A stretch of DNA of 6,487 nt. Origin: an uncultured Oscillospiraceae bacterium (GTDB taxonomy: Bacteria; Bacillota; Clostridia; Oscillospirales; Acutalibacteraceae). Of this stretch, positions 5,331 to 6,487 are shown piece after piece. The DNA is taken from positions 1 to 6,487 of the forward strand of contig URRK01000098.1 in the NCBI GenBank assembly GCA_900550315.1, read 5' to 3'. Made by a program: the position numbers and the translations under genes. Within the stretch, counting starts at the first letter, position 1. Each line of letters starts with the position of its first letter. The notes below the pieces were generated by a model. It had not been told where the DNA came from and searched no databases. It saw only the letters and a program-made list of their open reading frames with translations.

Positions 5331-5388
5331 TTCGCTGCAAAGCCTTAACGCCTTAAATTTTAGCCACAGCGCCGCAACCGGGCACCGT

Positions 5389-5433
5389 AAAAAAGCAGCA
5401 CCGCTGCGTCAAAAAGCTGACAAAGCGGTGCTG
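5389..5433 (-). terminator. Two-tier intrinsic terminator of the efp unit
   Basis: On the minus strand CAGCACCGCT (5433-5424) pairs perfectly with AGCGGTGCTG (5405-5396) over 10 bp. Inside the loop a second small stem GTCA/TGAC (5421-5418 with 5411-5408) caps a six-base loop. After one C comes a run of six T (5394-5389). It starts 19 bases past the stop codon of the zinc-ribbon gene and separates efp and its neighbour from the PAP2-ispD-ispF unit. Confidence 0.92.
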
Positions 5434-5452
5434 TAAAGCAATAAAATAAAAA

Positions 5453-5866
5453 TTATTTTTCGTCTGAGCAATCCGCGTCACAGCTGTCACAATCGCACCC
5501 GCAGGAAAGGTCAAACTCTAAATTCGTGCCGCAGTTGGGGCAGGCAATTTCGCCATCCTCCAGCATTTCTTCGTCTAAATAAACAATGTCATGACAGTTG
5601 GGGCATTCTACCTCGTAAACATCATCGTCCTCGTAGTCGTCCTCATCGTCATAAACATAGTCCTCTAAGCTGGAAAGATCGCTGTCAACCTCGTCCAGCT
5701 GCTCGCCAATGGCGTTGGTAACATCTTCGTTGTCCTCAATGCTCAGAGCCATATCCTCCAGCACCAAAACAACCTCTTTTAACACCTTGCTGTTTTTGTC
5801 GTTGCAGTCCAGCTCTAAGCCATCTACCAAGCCTTTAATGTAGGCCACTCTCTCAGAAATCGTCAT
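5453..5866 (-). CDS. Acidic zinc-ribbon protein with C-terminal Cys cluster (CD1247-like), function unknown
   Basis: A 137-residue, strongly acidic cytoplasmic protein with three parts. Residues 1-60 look alpha-helical (SERVAYIKGLVDGLEL at 4-19, then VLKEVVLVLEDMALSI at 28-43). Residues 68-87 are almost wholly Asp/Glu/Tyr, a flexible acidic linker. Residues 88-112 form a zinc ribbon with CPNC (88-91) and CPNC (109-112). The tail adds CGCDCDSCDADC (122-133), five further cysteines in a C-x-C-x-C-x2-C-x3-C spacing. The architecture recalls clostridial proteins I know under the label CD1247 N-terminal domain; this is from memory, not from a search. AAGGAG lies seven bases before ATG. It follows efp by 21 bases and shares its terminator, so it is co-transcribed with efp. 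No function is established. Metal or nucleic-acid contact, or a link to RNA polymerase or ribosomes, would be guesses. Confidence 0.85.
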   Translation of the reverse strand: MTISERVAYIKGLVDGLELDCNDKNSKVLKEVVLVLEDMALSIEDNEDVTNAIGEQLDEVDSDLSSLEDYVYDDEDDYEDDDVYEVECPNCHDIVYLDEEMLEDGEIACPNCGTNLEFDLSCGCDCDSCDADCSDEK

Positions 5867-5887
5867 AATAATTCTCCTTTAAATCTA

Positions 5888-6445
5888 TCAGGCGCGCTCC
5901 ATGTACTCGCCGGTGCGGGTATCAATGCGAATCATATCCCCTTCGTTAATAAACAAGGGAACGCGGATCTCAGCCCCCGTCTCCAGCTTGGCGGGCTTGG
6001 TTGCATTGGTAGCGGTGTTGCCCTTAAAGCCGGGTTCGGTTTCGGTAACCTGCAGCTCTACAAAGGTAGGCGGCTCAATGCCAAAAATTTTACCCTTGTA
6101 GGAAAGAATTTTGCAAACCATTTCTTCCTTAACAAATTTTAAATTATCCCCAACATCGTCCTTATTTACGGGCACTAATTCGTAAGATTCCGGGTCCATA
6201 AAATAGAACAGATCGCCGTCGGAGTAGGAAAAAGACATTTCCTTGCGCTCAATGTAGGCGGTGGGATATTTGTCGTTCGGGTTAAAGGTGCGCTCTACTA
6301 CCGAGCCCGCAATAACATTACGAATTTTAGCGCGCACAAACGCAGCGCCTTTACCGGGCTTTACATGTTGAAATTCAATAATCTGATAGACATTACCGTC
6401 CATTTCAAAAGTTACGCCATTTCTAAAATCGCCGGCACTTACCAT
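5888..6445 (-). CDS. efp: Translation elongation factor P
   Basis: Binds between the P and E sites of stalled ribosomes and restores peptide-bond formation on proline-rich stretches. The 185 residues are the usual full length with three beta-barrel domains: a KOW-like N domain (1 to about 64), an OB domain (about 65-127) and a C-terminal OB domain (about 128-185). The tip loop reads VKPGKGAAFVR (28-38), with Lys32 at the position that is modified in several bacteria, including Bacillus subtilis. The C-terminal signature GNTATNATKPAKLETG, then VPLFINEGDMIRIDTRTGEY, is nearly canonical; Asn replaces the common Gly in TATGAT. ATG at 6445 has GGAGGT eight bases upstream. It heads a two-gene unit with the acidic zinc-ribbon gene. 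No EF-P modification gene (epmA, epmB, earP, ymfI) is in the window. Confidence 0.98.
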   Translation of the reverse strand: MVSAGDFRNGVTFEMDGNVYQIIEFQHVKPGKGAAFVRAKIRNVIAGSVVERTFNPNDKYPTAYIERKEMSFSYSDGDLFYFMDPESYELVPVNKDDVGDNLKFVKEEMVCKILSYKGKIFGIEPPTFVELQVTETEPGFKGNTATNATKPAKLETGAEIRVPLFINEGDMIRIDTRTGEYMERA

Positions 6446-6474
6446 AAATTTTTACCTCCAAGTTACCGGCAGAT

Positions 6475-6480
6475 GTTATA
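6475..6480 (-). promoter_or_regulatory. Possible -10 box of efp
   Basis: TATAAC on the minus strand, 29 bases before the efp start. A -35 would fall at or beyond the window edge and cannot be judged. In many Firmicutes efp follows an aminopeptidase P gene; no such coding end is visible in the 42 bases available. Confidence 0.3.
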
Positions 6481-6487
6481 AAGTAGC

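Noticed and set aside
5320..5340. Upstream TTG start for the PAP2 gene adding seven residues
   Set aside because: The TTG lacks a ribosome binding site, and the extension would overlap the good AGGGGA site that serves ATG at 5319.
1..6487. Mobile element, defence island, riboswitch or other novel multi-gene system
   Set aside because: All eight genes fit known or recognisable families in ordinary operons. I found no transposase, integrase, att-like direct repeats flanking a block, or conserved riboswitch pattern.

Overview
The window reads as an ordinary chromosomal housekeeping segment from a low-to-mid GC Gram-positive anaerobe, most likely an uncultured Clostridia/Oscillospiraceae-type gut bacterium. 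This rests on the gene families present (clostridial-style EF-P with an acidic zinc-ribbon neighbour, a DUF4830-like protein, an orphan MsmX/UgpC-type ATPase), on strong AGGAGG-type ribosome binding sites, and on use of GTG and TTG starts. The taxon is inferred; no marker RNA gene is present.

All eight recognisable genes lie on the minus strand, so transcription runs from the right edge to the left. In that order: (1) efp (elongation factor P), then 21 bp later a very acidic, Cys-rich zinc-ribbon protein. The pair is closed by a two-tier hairpin terminator at 5389-5433. (2) A membrane PAP2 phosphatase, then ispD 14 bp later, then ispF overlapping ispD by 10 bp. These form a tight three-gene unit linking the MEP isoprenoid pathway to a lipid-phosphate phosphatase. 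(3) A membrane-anchored DUF4830-like protein of unknown function. (4) An RsuA-type rRNA pseudouridine synthase starting with TTG. (5) An orphan sugar-ABC-transporter ATPase (MsmX/UgpC type), followed by a strong intrinsic terminator at 306-335. The left edge appears to carry the promoter and start of the ribosome binding site of another minus-strand gene lying outside the window.

The intergenic spaces are the least ordinary part. Three gaps of about 290-370 bp hold no convincing gene. Each carries its own degenerate short-period sequence: a heptad/14-bp G+T-rich repeat at 3301-3356 and beyond, a 20-bp repeat at 2472-2551 followed by a ~26-bp GC-rich repeat at 2585-2660, and a T-depleted A/C/G-rich low-complexity stretch at about 141-300. 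They look like slippage-generated repeats rather than CRISPR, att sites or mobile elements.

I see no defence system, mobile element, tRNA, rRNA or riboswitch that I can support, and no evidence of a novel multi-gene system. The most worthwhile leads are the intergenic repeats, the Cys-cluster protein next to efp, and the PAP2-ispD-ispF coupling.
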